Shown: positions 17,538 to 27,397, numbered from the stretch's first letter. The stretch: DNA of 64,000 nt from an uncultured Bacteroidales bacterium (GCA_937899245.1 CALDKB010000050.1:1-64000), one strand, 5' to 3'. Notes: generated by a model not told the origin, from the sequence alone. Numbers and translations: made by a program.

Positions 17538-19569
17538 TTACAATTCCAACCGGCTCGTCATTACCACTTCTGACATTGGCAACAGAAAATTCCTTTTGCT
17601 TGCAATTCTTGAAATATAACAACTGTGGATTTGTAATTTCCGTCTGCGGTATAACTCCACAATGAATCAAAGTCTTCAATCTTTCAAAATAACTTGAATC
17701 GCAACCTTCGATAACGCCAAGGCCAGAAATAGTCACATTCTTGATTTTTTCTCCAATCAAAAGAGCATATTTTCCATCAACAGCATCGTAATCAAGCGGA
17801 TTTGACGAGGCCACAAGAATTGCACCTTCATCGAGCAGAATGCTGACATTGGAACGCAAATGTATGCTTCCTACCAAATAACGCCCTACCTTGAACACAA
17901 GCCTTCCTCCGCCCTTTTCGGCAATATAATCTATAGCTTTCTGGACTGAACTTGTATTAAGCGTTACGCCATCCGACTTGATGCCAAACATCGAAGCATT
18001 GTAGTCGTTTCCCATTGGTTTCGGTTGCTCGACATTTCCCGAATTTGAACTCGGCAAAACAGCATTCGCACTTGCCTTCGATTGGACAACCTGATTCTTG
18101 CCGACAGCATTAGGTTCCTCAATATCAACATCTTCCATGACAAGATTATTCGCATCATCAGCGACAATACACGGACGATAATCGTTATCGACTAGGCGCA
18201 ACCTCACATTTTTCATCACAATTCCGTCTGCATGACGAATATAGAAGCCCCAGGCCGGCAATTCCTTCCAGCACGAAAATTCAGGATACTGCTTCTCGCG
18301 CTCCGGAATTTCAGATAACGCCTCATCGGTACATGCTTGATATGCATACTTCATATCTGTTTTACCCGGATATACGATTTCAATGTTTTCTAGACGCACA
18401 TTTTCAATGCGATGTCCCGGAACTCCGACGATGCTGCTCGGACTTACATTACGCGGCAAATCCTCAACAGGACCTTCGTAGCTATAACCAGCATCCGCCT
18501 TATCAAAAGGCACTTCGGCATACATATTTTTTATGACAATATCCTTCAAGCATGGCTCGACCTTGCCTGTGTTTCTACTTGCGAAACGCAAGAATATCGG
18601 ATTTCCAGTATTTATGCTCCGAAGCCCATCTATTTCGACATCCTCGACAGCGCCACCATCCACACTTGCTATGGTAACTGCAGAACGATAAGTGTCGAAA
18701 ATCGTAATATTCTTAAAGCGGAAATGACGGAAAATGCCGCGTGTCATAGTGCCGAACTTTATTCCATTTGCACTTGAACGTCCGACACAATTTTCAACAT
18801 ACACATTTTCGCTCACACCGTCAACACTATGACTTTTAAAGCAATACACATCGTCAGCAGCATCCATGTAGCAGTTGCGGATAATCACGTCGGAGCAATC
18901 TACAACGTCAATGCCATCGTTGTTCCAATATGATTTCGAATCGACGGTGACATTCTCCACAAGCAAATGCCGGCACTGGTCGTACTGCTGATTCCAGCTT
19001 GCAGGATTTCTCAATGTTATTCCCTGTATTAGAATGCTGTCGCACTCGCGAAAATGAATATTTTCCGGACGATTCCCTTCATTTGGACGATCATATTTCA
19101 ACGGATCATTGACTACGCCCTGATGAATAAGCTGAACCATATTATTCGCGACTTCAAAACCACGGCAATCTATTGTTCCACCACCAATAATCCCAATGTT
19201 ATTCTGCTTCACCGCAAAAATAAACGACGTCCATCGGCAATACGAATCTTTTACATAATCCAAAGGATTAAGCGAGCCAAGCAAGGTTGCACCCTTTTCA
19301 AGACATAGGAACACATTGCTTTTCAAATAAATAGACCCACAGACATACCGCCCCGCAGAAAACACAACACGACCTCCACCTCGACTTGCTGCCGAATCTA
19401 TCGCCTTCTGAATACTTTTAGTATTCAGTGTTACACCATCTGGCACCGCTCCAAAATCACGGACATTAAAATCATTACCACGAATAGTTGCACCAGCAAA
19501 AAAGTCTTGTGCATTACAAGTTGTAACAACTGTTAAAAATATAAGTAATAGAAATAAAATGTTTTTCAT
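17530..19569 (-). CDS. GH28-like right-handed beta-helix protein with partial duplication
   Basis: 679 residues. Signal peptide (1-20), then a GH28/pectate-lyase-like beta-helix (about 30-470). It begins NVRDFGAVPDGVTLNT, and acidic candidates are Asp218/Asp221 (WNNDGIDVVDC) and Asp239-Asp240. The GHG His of classical polygalacturonases is absent (GRSSANGIKFG). A second copy of the N-terminal cap and first coils occupies about 522-620, with DGVTLNT repeated at residue 533 against 44; it lacks the catalytic half. It starts 10 bases after the GH106-like gene, so the pair likely acts together on a rhamnose- or uronate-containing polysaccharide. Confidence 0.85.
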   Translation of the reverse strand: MKNILFLLLIFLTVVTTCNAQDFFAGATIRGNDFNVRDFGAVPDGVTLNTKSIQKAIDSAASRGGGRVVFSAGRYVCGSIYLKSNVFLCLEKGATLLGSLNPLDYVKDSYCRWTSFIFAVKQNNIGIIGGGTIDCRGFEVANNMVQLIHQGVVNDPLKYDRPNEGNRPENIHFRECDSILIQGITLRNPASWNQQYDQCRHLLVENVTVDSKSYWNNDGIDVVDCSDVIIRNCYMDAADDVYCFKSHSVDGVSENVYVENCVGRSSANGIKFGTMTRGIFRHFRFKNITIFDTYRSAVTIASVDGGAVEDVEIDGLRSINTGNPIFLRFASRNTGKVEPCLKDIVIKNMYAEVPFDKADAGYSYEGPVEDLPRNVSPSSIVGVPGHRIENVRLENIEIVYPGKTDMKYAYQACTDEALSEIPEREKQYPEFSCWKELPAWGFYIRHADGIVMKNVRLRLVDNDYRPCIVADDANNLVMEDVDIEEPNAVGKNQVVQSKASANAVLPSSNSGNVEQPKPMGNDYNASMFGIKSDGVTLNTSSVQKAIDYIAEKGGGRLVFKVGRYLVGSIHLRSNVSILLDEGAILVASSNPLDYDAVDGKYALLIGEKIKNVTISGLGVIEGCDSSYFERLKTLIHCGVIPQTEITNPQLLYFKNCKQKEFSVANVRSGNDEPVGIVTI

Positions 19570-19579
19570 AGTTCTTCGT

Positions 19580-22402
19580 TTAATATACCTTTACAGGACC
19601 AACCAATCCCAACGACACCAGCGGAACATTCCGTTTTATCATAAAATGCTGAACCGTTGGATTGTCCTTCATTTCAAGTTGCATATAATTGCCCATCAAG
19701 GTTGTAACCTTTATCTCAATGCTATTCTTTCCTCCATGAAGCAAATTGCCTATTTCGTAAATACGTTCTCCATACCATTGAACACCACAAGCAACCCCAT
19801 TTACAGTGAGTTCGCATATGTCGTACACCTTGCCAAGATTTATGTAGTTTGGAATTTCGCCATCCAATTCCAAGGTTGTACGATAAATTATATCGCCCAT
19901 AAAATTCACAAAAGGAGTCTCCTTTAAGTCAACAAGTTGCTCAAGCACGGTGTCTTTTGTCCATTTTTCGGAAGAATGCACAAAAGTAAGCTGCCAATTG
20001 TTAAGCTCCAGAGCATTTGCGCCTTCCGCAGGTTTCTTCTGCCAAGCTTTTTCGCTCCTTTCATTATTGAATACAATTAGCCAAGCTTCAGAAGGACCAA
20101 ACCGCAAATGCAGATTGCCGTTTTCAAGCGGCAGAACATAACGCGCACCATCATTTGCATCATAAAGCCATGCAGTCCTTCCATTTACAACAGCCGAAAA
20201 ATCAATATCACTTTCAACCGACTCGTTTATATTGGCATTTGCTAAAAGGAAAACATCGGAACCATCATCGCCAACATAATGATTCTGAAGCAAAAAACGA
20301 TCTGGCCGTGCAATAGTTATATCGTGAGGCAAATCATATTTATTCATTACATCAAAATACCATTCGAGATATTTTCCGTCCGCCGGTTTCTTCAAAAGAA
20401 CAAAATTCTGCGAATATTTCTTCATTTTCTCCACTGTAGAATGGATTTTTACATCGCGCTTTTGGTAATTCATTAAGCCAAGCGACTTATCTGGAAACTT
20501 TCCGACACAGAACACACGACCGCCTTTCTTCACAAATTCCAAAATTTTATCTGCTGATTCCTGCGAAAGGCCCGAGACTTCGGCCAAAAACAATACCGAA
20601 TATTCTTTTTTGCCGTAACATAACCTGCCATTTGCAACTGTAGCATTACTAATAATCGACTCGCTAACATAATCGGCGCCGCCGCCATTCTTATGAATTG
20701 CCTCCCACAGCAACGACGTGTACGGCACATTCAACTTCCCGGGAAAAGGTTCTGTTTGCACGCCATACTCTGTCCACAAATCGCAATTGGCTGGTAAAAT
20801 TGCAATATCAGTCTGCATTTCGGCATTCTGCAAAAGGTAAGCCATGCGAGTTCGGTAGTCGTTAAGCAAATGAAAATATTTCCACCATGTATTTTTTTCG
20901 TTGTAATAACTTCCGTACTGAACCCAGCCGGGCAATCCGGCTTCTGGCGGCGAATAATTAAATCCGTGCCAAACCGAATGCGTAATTCCAGAGAAGGCGC
21001 TCATGTCGGAACCGACTTTCAGCAATTCGAGCGAAGTTGCAAACACACGATAAGTATTTGTCATTTCCTCGGCGCTCACAACACGTTTTCCGCTCAAATG
21101 CGCAGCCGACGACACATATTTGTTAATCATCGTGTATGCACGTCCGCGCCTATAATCCTCATCGCCCATCTCCTCGCCTACCTTGTGACGAAGATAATTT
21201 GTAGTCCACGATTCGCCTTCGGGAATGTCATATCCAAGCGAAGTCTCCAACGGGAAAAAACCGTGGCCGTATGCCTGAGCTCGAGATTTTACACCTTGAT
21301 TTTCACACCATTGCAAATAAGTTTTTGTGTAGCGCTCGTGCAAAAGTTCTGCCTTGGTAAGTTCAAAATCGTAACGCACTCGATTTACCTTTTCATGAAA
21401 ATCAGACGATTTTTGTGCGCCAAAATTGTAACTTACAACATCGCCCAACCGTCCGACTTTAAACATTATAAACGGCAGCCAAGGCATTAAATCATAGCCA
21501 CGTCGCGACTTAAATTCCGCAGCAAAATCCGATGTCCAGTTGCAACCTTCAAGCTCCATGCTATCGACAAAATACGCGCGCAAATGAGCTTTTATCGGTC
21601 CCAATTTTGTTTGGAGAGTCACCGACATGTTATTCAAATAACGCTCTACAGCACCAGTATTCATGTGATCTACTATCGAACCAGCTGCACCCGGCGCACC
21701 ATTAATTACACAGGCAAACGAATCGTAGCGAACTAGTGCATATACAAAATGTTTTCCCCGAGGAATGTCAATCGAAATGGAATCTCCGGAAATTTTGTCC
21801 GTTAAATCCACAATCTGAGAAAGCGAGCAAATGGAATCGGGAGCCAGTTTTATGGCAACCAGTTCACTTGTACGGTCAGGATTGGGGACAGTCACACCAG
21901 GATCTACAGCTTTACAAATATCAGAGACAGAAAAAGTTATAGTCTGGCCGCCATCAATTTCCATTGCGTATGTCAGCATTACCGAAGCACGCTCATCGCG
22001 GGGCAAGGTTTCAGAACCAAAAGGCCAACCCGAGCCAACAATTAGGTCGCATTGCATACCTAATCGTTCGGCTTCGTCAAAAGTCGTCTTCAAGGCCGAA
22101 ATCCACTCGTCAGACAGCCACACTAGCGACCTTTTGCCCATATCATCACATCGCGAAGGAAATTCTATAGGATTTATCTCGACACCGCCAATGCCAGCCT
22201 CTTTAAGCAATCGCAATTCGCGGACAAGTTCTTGTGGCTCAACTTTGTCGCCATTCCACCACCAGCGTACAAAAGGACGATATTTTGCATCCGGATTGCG
22301 AAACTGCTCGTACAATCCAGCCGAAGCCTGACCGAAAGTTTGTGGCATGGAAATGGCCACAACAACAACGAGCAATAATATTTTCGCAAAGTGATTTCGC
22401 AT
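19580..22402 (-). CDS. Glycoside hydrolase, GH106-like (alpha-L-rhamnosidase)
   Basis: 940 residues from the ATG at 22402, giving a signal peptide ending at TFGQ. Hallmarks of GH106: FVRWWWNGDKV, ELRLLKEAGIGGVEI, a TIM barrel with CDLIVGSGWPFG, GESWTTNYLRHKVGEEMGDEDYRRG and SAEEMTN. The C-terminus has a jelly-roll module (YINLGKVYDICELTVNG...GVQW). It would remove terminal L-rhamnose from pectic or other glycans in the periplasm. No SusC/SusD pair lies nearby, so this is not a classical complete PUL. It is followed by the GH28-like gene after 10 bases. Confidence 0.87.
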   Translation of the reverse strand: MRNHFAKILLLVVVVAISMPQTFGQASAGLYEQFRNPDAKYRPFVRWWWNGDKVEPQELVRELRLLKEAGIGGVEINPIEFPSRCDDMGKRSLVWLSDEWISALKTTFDEAERLGMQCDLIVGSGWPFGSETLPRDERASVMLTYAMEIDGGQTITFSVSDICKAVDPGVTVPNPDRTSELVAIKLAPDSICSLSQIVDLTDKISGDSISIDIPRGKHFVYALVRYDSFACVINGAPGAAGSIVDHMNTGAVERYLNNMSVTLQTKLGPIKAHLRAYFVDSMELEGCNWTSDFAAEFKSRRGYDLMPWLPFIMFKVGRLGDVVSYNFGAQKSSDFHEKVNRVRYDFELTKAELLHERYTKTYLQWCENQGVKSRAQAYGHGFFPLETSLGYDIPEGESWTTNYLRHKVGEEMGDEDYRRGRAYTMINKYVSSAAHLSGKRVVSAEEMTNTYRVFATSLELLKVGSDMSAFSGITHSVWHGFNYSPPEAGLPGWVQYGSYYNEKNTWWKYFHLLNDYRTRMAYLLQNAEMQTDIAILPANCDLWTEYGVQTEPFPGKLNVPYTSLLWEAIHKNGGGADYVSESIISNATVANGRLCYGKKEYSVLFLAEVSGLSQESADKILEFVKKGGRVFCVGKFPDKSLGLMNYQKRDVKIHSTVEKMKKYSQNFVLLKKPADGKYLEWYFDVMNKYDLPHDITIARPDRFLLQNHYVGDDGSDVFLLANANINESVESDIDFSAVVNGRTAWLYDANDGARYVLPLENGNLHLRFGPSEAWLIVFNNERSEKAWQKKPAEGANALELNNWQLTFVHSSEKWTKDTVLEQLVDLKETPFVNFMGDIIYRTTLELDGEIPNYINLGKVYDICELTVNGVACGVQWYGERIYEIGNLLHGGKNSIEIKVTTLMGNYMQLEMKDNPTVQHFMIKRNVPLVSLGLVGPVKVY

Positions 22403-22461
22403 AATTAGACACAAAGGTAAAAAAGATTAGAAAATTCGAGGATTTGAGAATTTGAAAATTT

Positions 22462-22524
22462 ACGAACTATCGTTCGTGATGTTAGGCTACATCACTATAT
22501 AGTAACATCATACGCGATAGCGTA
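22462..22524. repeat. Cluster of small palindromes between divergent glycosidase genes
   Basis: Three consecutive inverted repeats: ACGAAC-TATC-GTTCGT (22462-22477), GATGTTA/TAACATC (22478-22484 with 22503-22509, enclosing CTATATAG), and TACGC/GCGTA (22511-22524). They lie in the shared upstream region of the GH106-like and GH92 genes. Confidence 0.6.
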
Positions 22525-22547
22525 TAAATTATTTCAAACAAATTCTT

Positions 22548-22556
22548 TATCTTCGC
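22548..22556 (+). promoter_or_regulatory. -7 box of GH92 gene (variant)
   Basis: TATCTTCGC differs at one position from TAnnTTTGC and lies 16 bases before the GH92 ATG, just after the palindrome cluster. Confidence 0.45.
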
Positions 22557-22572
22557 ATCAAATTCTTCAAAT

Positions 22573-24933
22573 ATGAAACGGAAAATCATTCAAGCAATAA
22601 TTCTTCTTTCAACACTACCGCTTTTTTCATTTGCACAAAGCAATTCCGAATTTGTAAACGTCATGATTGGCACAAACGGAATGGGACATACATTTCCAGG
22701 CGCCTGCTATCCATACGGAGCCGTTCAGCTAAGTCCCGACACCGACACAATTCCACACAATGTCAATGGTGCATATCAGCCACATGCATACGACTACTGT
22801 GCCGGCTACCAATATCGCGACAAGACAATCGTCGGCTTCAGCCATACGCATTTCAGCGGTACTGGCCATTCTGATCTGGGCGACATACTTATCATGCCAT
22901 ATTCCGGCGAAACGAAGCTCAATCCAGGCACTGCCGATAATCCCGACAGCGGATACCGCCAGCGTTTCAGACACGAAACCGAAATCGCACATCCCGGATA
23001 CTACGAAGTAACTCTTGACGATGACAATATTCGCTGCCAGCTTTCAGTGACACCTCACATTGGTGCACACCGCTACACTTTTCAAAAAGATGATGTCCAG
23101 AAGATTATCCTTGACTTAAACCACGCAATCTACAATTACGACGGAAAAGTTTTGTGGGCTCAGGCAAATGTCGACACCAAAGAAAACATGATTGTTGGAT
23201 ACCGCATTACAAGTGGTTGGAGCCGAGTAAACCACACATATTTTGCGATTAAATGTAGCAAAAAAATCAAACATTTTGGCTGTCATGACTTTGTCCCACA
23301 GCAATACCATGGTTTCTGGGACAGATTCGACGCCGAACACGATTTCCCCGAAATGGCAGGTCGCAAATTATCATGCTGGTTTGAATTTGAAAACGATGGA
23401 AATGAAGTTCTGGAACTTTTTGTTGGAATTTCGGCAACAAGTATCGATGGCGCAATCAACAACCTGAATGCCGAAATCAACGATTTTGAGACAATTCGCA
23501 AAAACGCAGAAAACGCATGGGCTAATCGGCTCTCTGTTATCGAGTGCGAAGGTCCAAACGACGCAAAAGCCATGATTTACACTTCGTTGTATCACACATT
23601 AATTAATCCGGCATTATATCAGGATGTTGATGGAAATTACAGAGGAATCGATCAGAATATCCACAATACCAATGGCGAGTTCACAAATTATACTGTATTT
23701 TCTGTTTGGGACACATATCGTGCCTTTCATCCTCTGATAACACTTCTCGACACATCTCTAACACACAATGTAATTTATTCTTTCTTGAGCCACCAAGCTC
23801 AAAGTCCGCATAAAATGCTCCCGGTTTGGAGCCACATGGGCAGCGAAAACTGGTGTATGATTGGTTACCATGGAGTTTCCGTAATTGCCGATGCAATTGA
23901 AAAAGGTTACCTCAAAGGCTCAGACAAAAGCGGTCCGGCAATGTTCGCAATGAGCAAATCGGCAAATTGCAGCTACTACAGCAATACCGACACTTACCAA
24001 ACTCTCGGTTACGTTCCAATTGAACTCAATCGCAGCGGCACATCTGTAACTCTTGAGAACGCATACGAAGATTGGACAATTTATCATACTGCGCAAGAAT
24101 TCAGCAAAACATATCCGGAACTGCACTACGACAACGAGCTTATCGACTACTATCGGAACCGAGCACTTAGCTACAAGAACGTTTATGACACTACAATCGG
24201 ATTTGTCCGCGCCCGTCATGCCGATGGAAGCTGGAAAACTCCATATAGTCTTCTTTCCACATCTGGCGAAGGTCTGATTGAAGGGAATGCATGGAATTAC
24301 AGTTTTTATGTTCCTCACGATGTCAATGGAATGATGCGTCTAATGGGCGGAGAAAAAGCATTTATCACTAAACTTGACACCCTTTTCACCATGTACATTC
24401 CCGACAAGTTCTTCGCAGAAACAGAAGATGTAACACGAGAAGGAATGCTTGGAGGATACGTTCAGGGCAACGAACCTAGCCATCACATTCCATTCCTGTA
24501 CATGTGGACATCACAACCATGGAAAACACAGTACTGGATGCGAGAAATCATGAACAAAATGTATCGCAACAACATGGACGGGCTTTGTGGCAACGACGAC
24601 TGCGGACAAATGTCGGCTTGGTATATTTTCGGTGCAATGGGATTTTATCCTGTGTGTCCCGGCTCTGGCGAATATGTTTTTGGCGCGCCATACGTTCCTT
24701 ACATGAAGGTTGCACTTGGAAACGGCAAAAAGCTTGAAATCGTTGCACCGAAAATCAGCGACAAGAACCGCTACATTCAGGAAATACGTTGGAATGGAAA
24801 AACTTACACAAAGGCCTATATCACTCACGAAGAGCTTATGAATGGTGGAAAATTGGAATTTGTGATGACATCGAAACCTAACAAGAAACTATTCCAGAAC
24901 AAGGAAGACAAACCATATAGCTTGAGCGAATAG
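22573..24933 (+). CDS. GH92 family alpha-mannosidase
   Basis: 786 residues with a signal peptide (1-21). GH92 enzymes are calcium-dependent exo-alpha-mannosidases acting on N-glycan and yeast mannan branches. Diagnostic blocks: VNVMIGTNGMGHTFPGA, PYGAVQLSPDT, CAGYQYRDKTIVGFSHTHFSGTG, the central SVWDTYRAFHPL, EGNAWNYSFYVPHD, GNEPSHHIPFLYMW and GNDDCGQMSAWYIFGAMGFYPV. Both the N-terminal beta-sandwich and the (alpha/alpha)6 barrel are complete. It stands alone on the plus strand, divergent from the GH106-like gene. Confidence 0.96.
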   Translation: MKRKIIQAIILLSTLPLFSFAQSNSEFVNVMIGTNGMGHTFPGACYPYGAVQLSPDTDTIPHNVNGAYQPHAYDYCAGYQYRDKTIVGFSHTHFSGTGHSDLGDILIMPYSGETKLNPGTADNPDSGYRQRFRHETEIAHPGYYEVTLDDDNIRCQLSVTPHIGAHRYTFQKDDVQKIILDLNHAIYNYDGKVLWAQANVDTKENMIVGYRITSGWSRVNHTYFAIKCSKKIKHFGCHDFVPQQYHGFWDRFDAEHDFPEMAGRKLSCWFEFENDGNEVLELFVGISATSIDGAINNLNAEINDFETIRKNAENAWANRLSVIECEGPNDAKAMIYTSLYHTLINPALYQDVDGNYRGIDQNIHNTNGEFTNYTVFSVWDTYRAFHPLITLLDTSLTHNVIYSFLSHQAQSPHKMLPVWSHMGSENWCMIGYHGVSVIADAIEKGYLKGSDKSGPAMFAMSKSANCSYYSNTDTYQTLGYVPIELNRSGTSVTLENAYEDWTIYHTAQEFSKTYPELHYDNELIDYYRNRALSYKNVYDTTIGFVRARHADGSWKTPYSLLSTSGEGLIEGNAWNYSFYVPHDVNGMMRLMGGEKAFITKLDTLFTMYIPDKFFAETEDVTREGMLGGYVQGNEPSHHIPFLYMWTSQPWKTQYWMREIMNKMYRNNMDGLCGNDDCGQMSAWYIFGAMGFYPVCPGSGEYVFGAPYVPYMKVALGNGKKLEIVAPKISDKNRYIQEIRWNGKTYTKAYITHEELMNGGKLEFVMTSKPNKKLFQNKEDKPYSLSE

Positions 24934-24936
24934 GCG

Positions 24937-25749
24937 CTACCTATAGTTTATCATATATACATTGGTAGTGCCATCCTTTTCACGCCTTTCAATTATTCTG
25001 CTGATACGGCTCAAACTGTCGTACTCAAACGATGCACTTGAAATTTCCTCACCTTCATGGTTAAAGACCGTTGTCTTTACCACCTGGTCATTTTCATAGA
25101 TAAAAACTTTTGCCTCTGCAGCTCCGACAATATGTTTTCTTGTAACTTCGGCAAGAATATCATAGTCGTCGGCAATGGATTCCGGCCTCTGAGCCCTACG
25201 GAAAACAAGTTCCTTCTGGTCGTATGCTATTGTTGATATCGAGCCGCGACTAACAATCCTGTCGAGCGAATCAACCTCTGCAACCATAATGCTATCTGCG
25301 GTTCTCTCAATACGATATTTGCTTGTTACAGAACTTCCCGAATAAGAAATCTGTGTTGACAGCAGATTATTATTGTCATATTCGTAAAGCACACCGCCAA
25401 GCATCGTAGAATCCATTGAAAAATACACCTCTTCAAATGGTAGATTGTGTGAATTATATTTTACGATTGTGAATGATTTCGGTCTGTTTCCTTCTCCAAA
25501 ATAAATTATTTTGTTCGGCTGACCATCTTTATTATAGTAGGTTTCCGAAAACAAGACTTTGGTTCTAGAAATAACATTGTCCTTAACAGTAACCTTCCAA
25601 GTAACAGAAGAATGCACGGAATTATTTTTTATGCTCTGGAAGCATTTTTCGCACGACAAAGCATCAGAGGCGGTCACGGGAATCCAAACTTGCGACCTAA
25701 CTGCCAGCGTGGCAACGGTCATAAAAATGAATAATATAACACCTCTCAT
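24937..25749 (-). CDS. Secreted protein of unknown function with YD-like repeats
   Basis: 270 residues. A short signal peptide (about 1-19) is followed by a CxxC (SCEKCF, about 33-38) and repeated strand-turn units such as ETYYNKDGQPNKIIYFGEG, VLYEYDNNNLLSTQISY, VFIYENDQVVKTTVFNHEG and ASFEYDSLSRISRIIE. I do not recognise a named family. It starts 8 bases after ftsY and is probably co-transcribed with it. The GH92 gene converges from the other side with only 3 bases between stops. Confidence 0.65.
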   Translation of the reverse strand: MRGVILFIFMTVATLAVRSQVWIPVTASDALSCEKCFQSIKNNSVHSSVTWKVTVKDNVISRTKVLFSETYYNKDGQPNKIIYFGEGNRPKSFTIVKYNSHNLPFEEVYFSMDSTMLGGVLYEYDNNNLLSTQISYSGSSVTSKYRIERTADSIMVAEVDSLDRIVSRGSISTIAYDQKELVFRRAQRPESIADDYDILAEVTRKHIVGAAEAKVFIYENDQVVKTTVFNHEGEEISSASFEYDSLSRISRIIERREKDGTTNVYMINYR

Positions 25750-25757
25750 AAGAATGT

Positions 25758-26708
25758 CTACTTTTTGAAAAGAGAATCTACAAATTCTCGCTTATCGAAA
25801 AGTTGCAAATCATCAATACCCTCGCCTACGCCAATATATTTAATAGGAATTTTGAATTGGTCGGAGATGCCAATAACAACACCGCCCTTAGCCGTTCCGT
25901 CGAGTTTTGTAACGGCTAGCGAATTAATTTCGGTGGCCTTCATGAACTGCTTTGCCTGTTCGTATGCGTTCTGGCCGGTAGAGCCGTCGAGCACGAGCAA
26001 AATTTCGTGCGGAGCCTCCGGCACTAGTTTCTGCATAACACGCTTTATTTTCGACAACTCATTCATCAAGTTAATCTTATTATGCAAACGTCCTGCCGTA
26101 TCAATAAGCACGACGTCGGCACCTGCCTTACGAGCCGATGCCAGTGTATCGTATGCGACAGAAGCCGGATCTGACCCCATGTCATGACGAACCATATGGA
26201 CGCCAACTCTGTCGGCCCATACCTGAAGCTGATCTATTGCCGCAGCCCTAAAAGTATCAGCAGCTCCGATATATACCGACTTGCCTGCCTTTTTGAAATT
26301 ATTTGCAAGCTTGCCTATTGTTGTGGTCTTACCGACTCCATTAACGCCGACAACCATGATTACATACGGCTCGCCATTAGGAGTGGTGAAATCAGGATTT
26401 GTCATATCGGGACCACTTTCCATAAGGGAGGCAATTGTTGAACGAAGCAATTCGTTCAGTTCGTCTGTCCCCACATACTTTTCAGACTTTACCCGTTCCT
26501 GTATCTTCTCAATTATCTTTACCGTCGTCTCTACCCCAACGTCAGAAGTTATTAGCACTTCTTCAAGCTCATCAAGTACATCTTCATCAACGGTCGATTT
26601 ACGGAATATCAACCGACCAATCTTCGAAAACAACCCTGACCGTGTTTTTTCAAGACCACTATCTAGCTTATCTTTTTTTTCCTTTCCAAAAAGTCCAAAG
26701 AATGCCAT
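25758..26708 (-). CDS. ftsY: Signal recognition particle receptor FtsY
   Basis: 316 residues, the compact form without a long acidic A domain. NG domain: helical N part (about 15-90), then G1 GVNGVGKTT (121-129), DTFRAAAIDQL, DTAGRLHN and the specificity motif TKLDGTAKGG near residue 270. FtsY docks ribosome-SRP complexes at the membrane and hydrolyses GTP together with Ffh. It follows the ribosomal protein cluster on the same strand, with an intrinsic terminator between. Confidence 0.97.
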   Translation of the reverse strand: MAFFGLFGKEKKDKLDSGLEKTRSGLFSKIGRLIFRKSTVDEDVLDELEEVLITSDVGVETTVKIIEKIQERVKSEKYVGTDELNELLRSTIASLMESGPDMTNPDFTTPNGEPYVIMVVGVNGVGKTTTIGKLANNFKKAGKSVYIGAADTFRAAAIDQLQVWADRVGVHMVRHDMGSDPASVAYDTLASARKAGADVVLIDTAGRLHNKINLMNELSKIKRVMQKLVPEAPHEILLVLDGSTGQNAYEQAKQFMKATEINSLAVTKLDGTAKGGVVIGISDQFKIPIKYIGVGEGIDDLQLFDKREFVDSLFKK

Positions 26709-26732
26709 AACAAGACCATTTAACTAAAACGA

Positions 26733-26769
26733 CAAAAAGCACCTGTCTGATTTAATTACAGCAGGTGCT
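26733..26769 (-). terminator. Terminator of the L28-L33-DUF4295 cluster
   Basis: On the minus strand the 8-bp stem AGCACCTG/CAGGTGCT (26762-26769 with 26738-26745) is followed by TTTTT. It separates the ribosomal protein genes from ftsY, so ftsY depends on read-through or on a promoter I cannot see. Confidence 0.75.
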
Positions 26770-26790
26770 ATAAGATTAATTAACAATTAA

Positions 26791-26943
26791 CTATTTCTTA
26801 AAAAAATCCTTAGACAAGTCCTTGTCAATAACTGCAGACTTAAACTGATAAGAACCAGTTTCTGGATTCTTTACCATCTTTATGCACTTTACGAAAACCT
26901 GTCCGCCTTCCTTCTTAAGGGTTGCAACTACTTTCTTTGCCAT
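26791..26943 (-). CDS. DUF4295 small protein
   Basis: 50 residues, beginning MAKKVVATLKKEGG and ending DLSKDFFKK. It is basic (Lys-rich) and matches DUF4295, a tiny Bacteroidota protein regularly encoded right after rpmB and rpmG. It starts 9 bases after rpmG. Its position and charge suggest a ribosome-associated protein; no function is established from this sequence. Confidence 0.88.
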   Translation of the reverse strand: MAKKVVATLKKEGGQVFVKCIKMVKNPETGSYQFKSAVIDKDLSKDFFKK

Positions 26944-26952
26944 AACCTAAAC

Positions 26953-27141
26953 TTATTTAATTTCTCTGTGAATTGTAACCTTCTTCAAAATTGGATTGTA
27001 CTTCTTCATTTCCAATCTATCCGGAGTATTCTTTCTATTCTTGGTAGTGATATACCTAGATGTACCTGGTAAACCTGATGCCTTGTGCTCTGTACATTCA
27101 AGAATAACCTGTACACGATTTCCTTTACTTTTCTTTGCCAT
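26953..27141 (-). CDS. rpmG: 50S ribosomal protein L33
   Basis: 62 residues: NRVQVILECTEHKAS, SRYITTKNRKNTPDRLEMKKYNP and KKVTIHREIK are all typical of bL33. Only one Cys (residue 16) remains of the usual two CxxC pairs, so this is the zinc-free form. It lies between rpmB and DUF4295 in a compact minus-strand cluster. Confidence 0.97.
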   Translation of the reverse strand: MAKKSKGNRVQVILECTEHKASGLPGTSRYITTKNRKNTPDRLEMKKYNPILKKVTIHREIK

Positions 27142-27160
27142 TTTTAATCCTCCCGACTAA

Positions 27161-27397
27161 TTATTTAACATAGCCATTTTTTTCGGCATCTCTAAGTGCA
27201 GCCTTCAAGCCTTTCTTTGCGATTGTTCTCATTCCAGAAGTAGAAACTTTCAATTCTACCCACTGGCCTGCCTCTTCGTCAAAAATACGCTTAGTCTTTA
27301 AATTAACGTCAAACGTTCTTTTTGTTCTGCGTCTAGAGTGAGATACATTGTTTCCCACCATTGCCGTTTTTCCTGTAACTTGACAAACTCGTGCCAT
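27161..27397 (-). CDS. rpmB: 50S ribosomal protein L28
   Basis: 78 residues; MARVCQVTGKTAMVGNNVSHSRRRTKRTF is the classic bL28 start, followed by FDVNLKTKRIF and VSTSGMRTIAKKG. First gene of the L28-L33-DUF4295 cluster. Upstream on the minus strand, a GACTTTTGC element near 27430-27450 resembles a degenerate -7 box. Confidence 0.97.
   Translation of the reverse strand: MARVCQVTGKTAMVGNNVSHSRRRTKRTFDVNLKTKRIFDEEAGQWVELKVSTSGMRTIAKKGLKAALRDAEKNGYVK

Noticed and set aside
17530..24933. Complete polysaccharide utilisation locus
   Set aside because: No SusC/SusD pair, no hybrid two-component or ECF/anti-sigma regulator is present; only three glycosidase genes.
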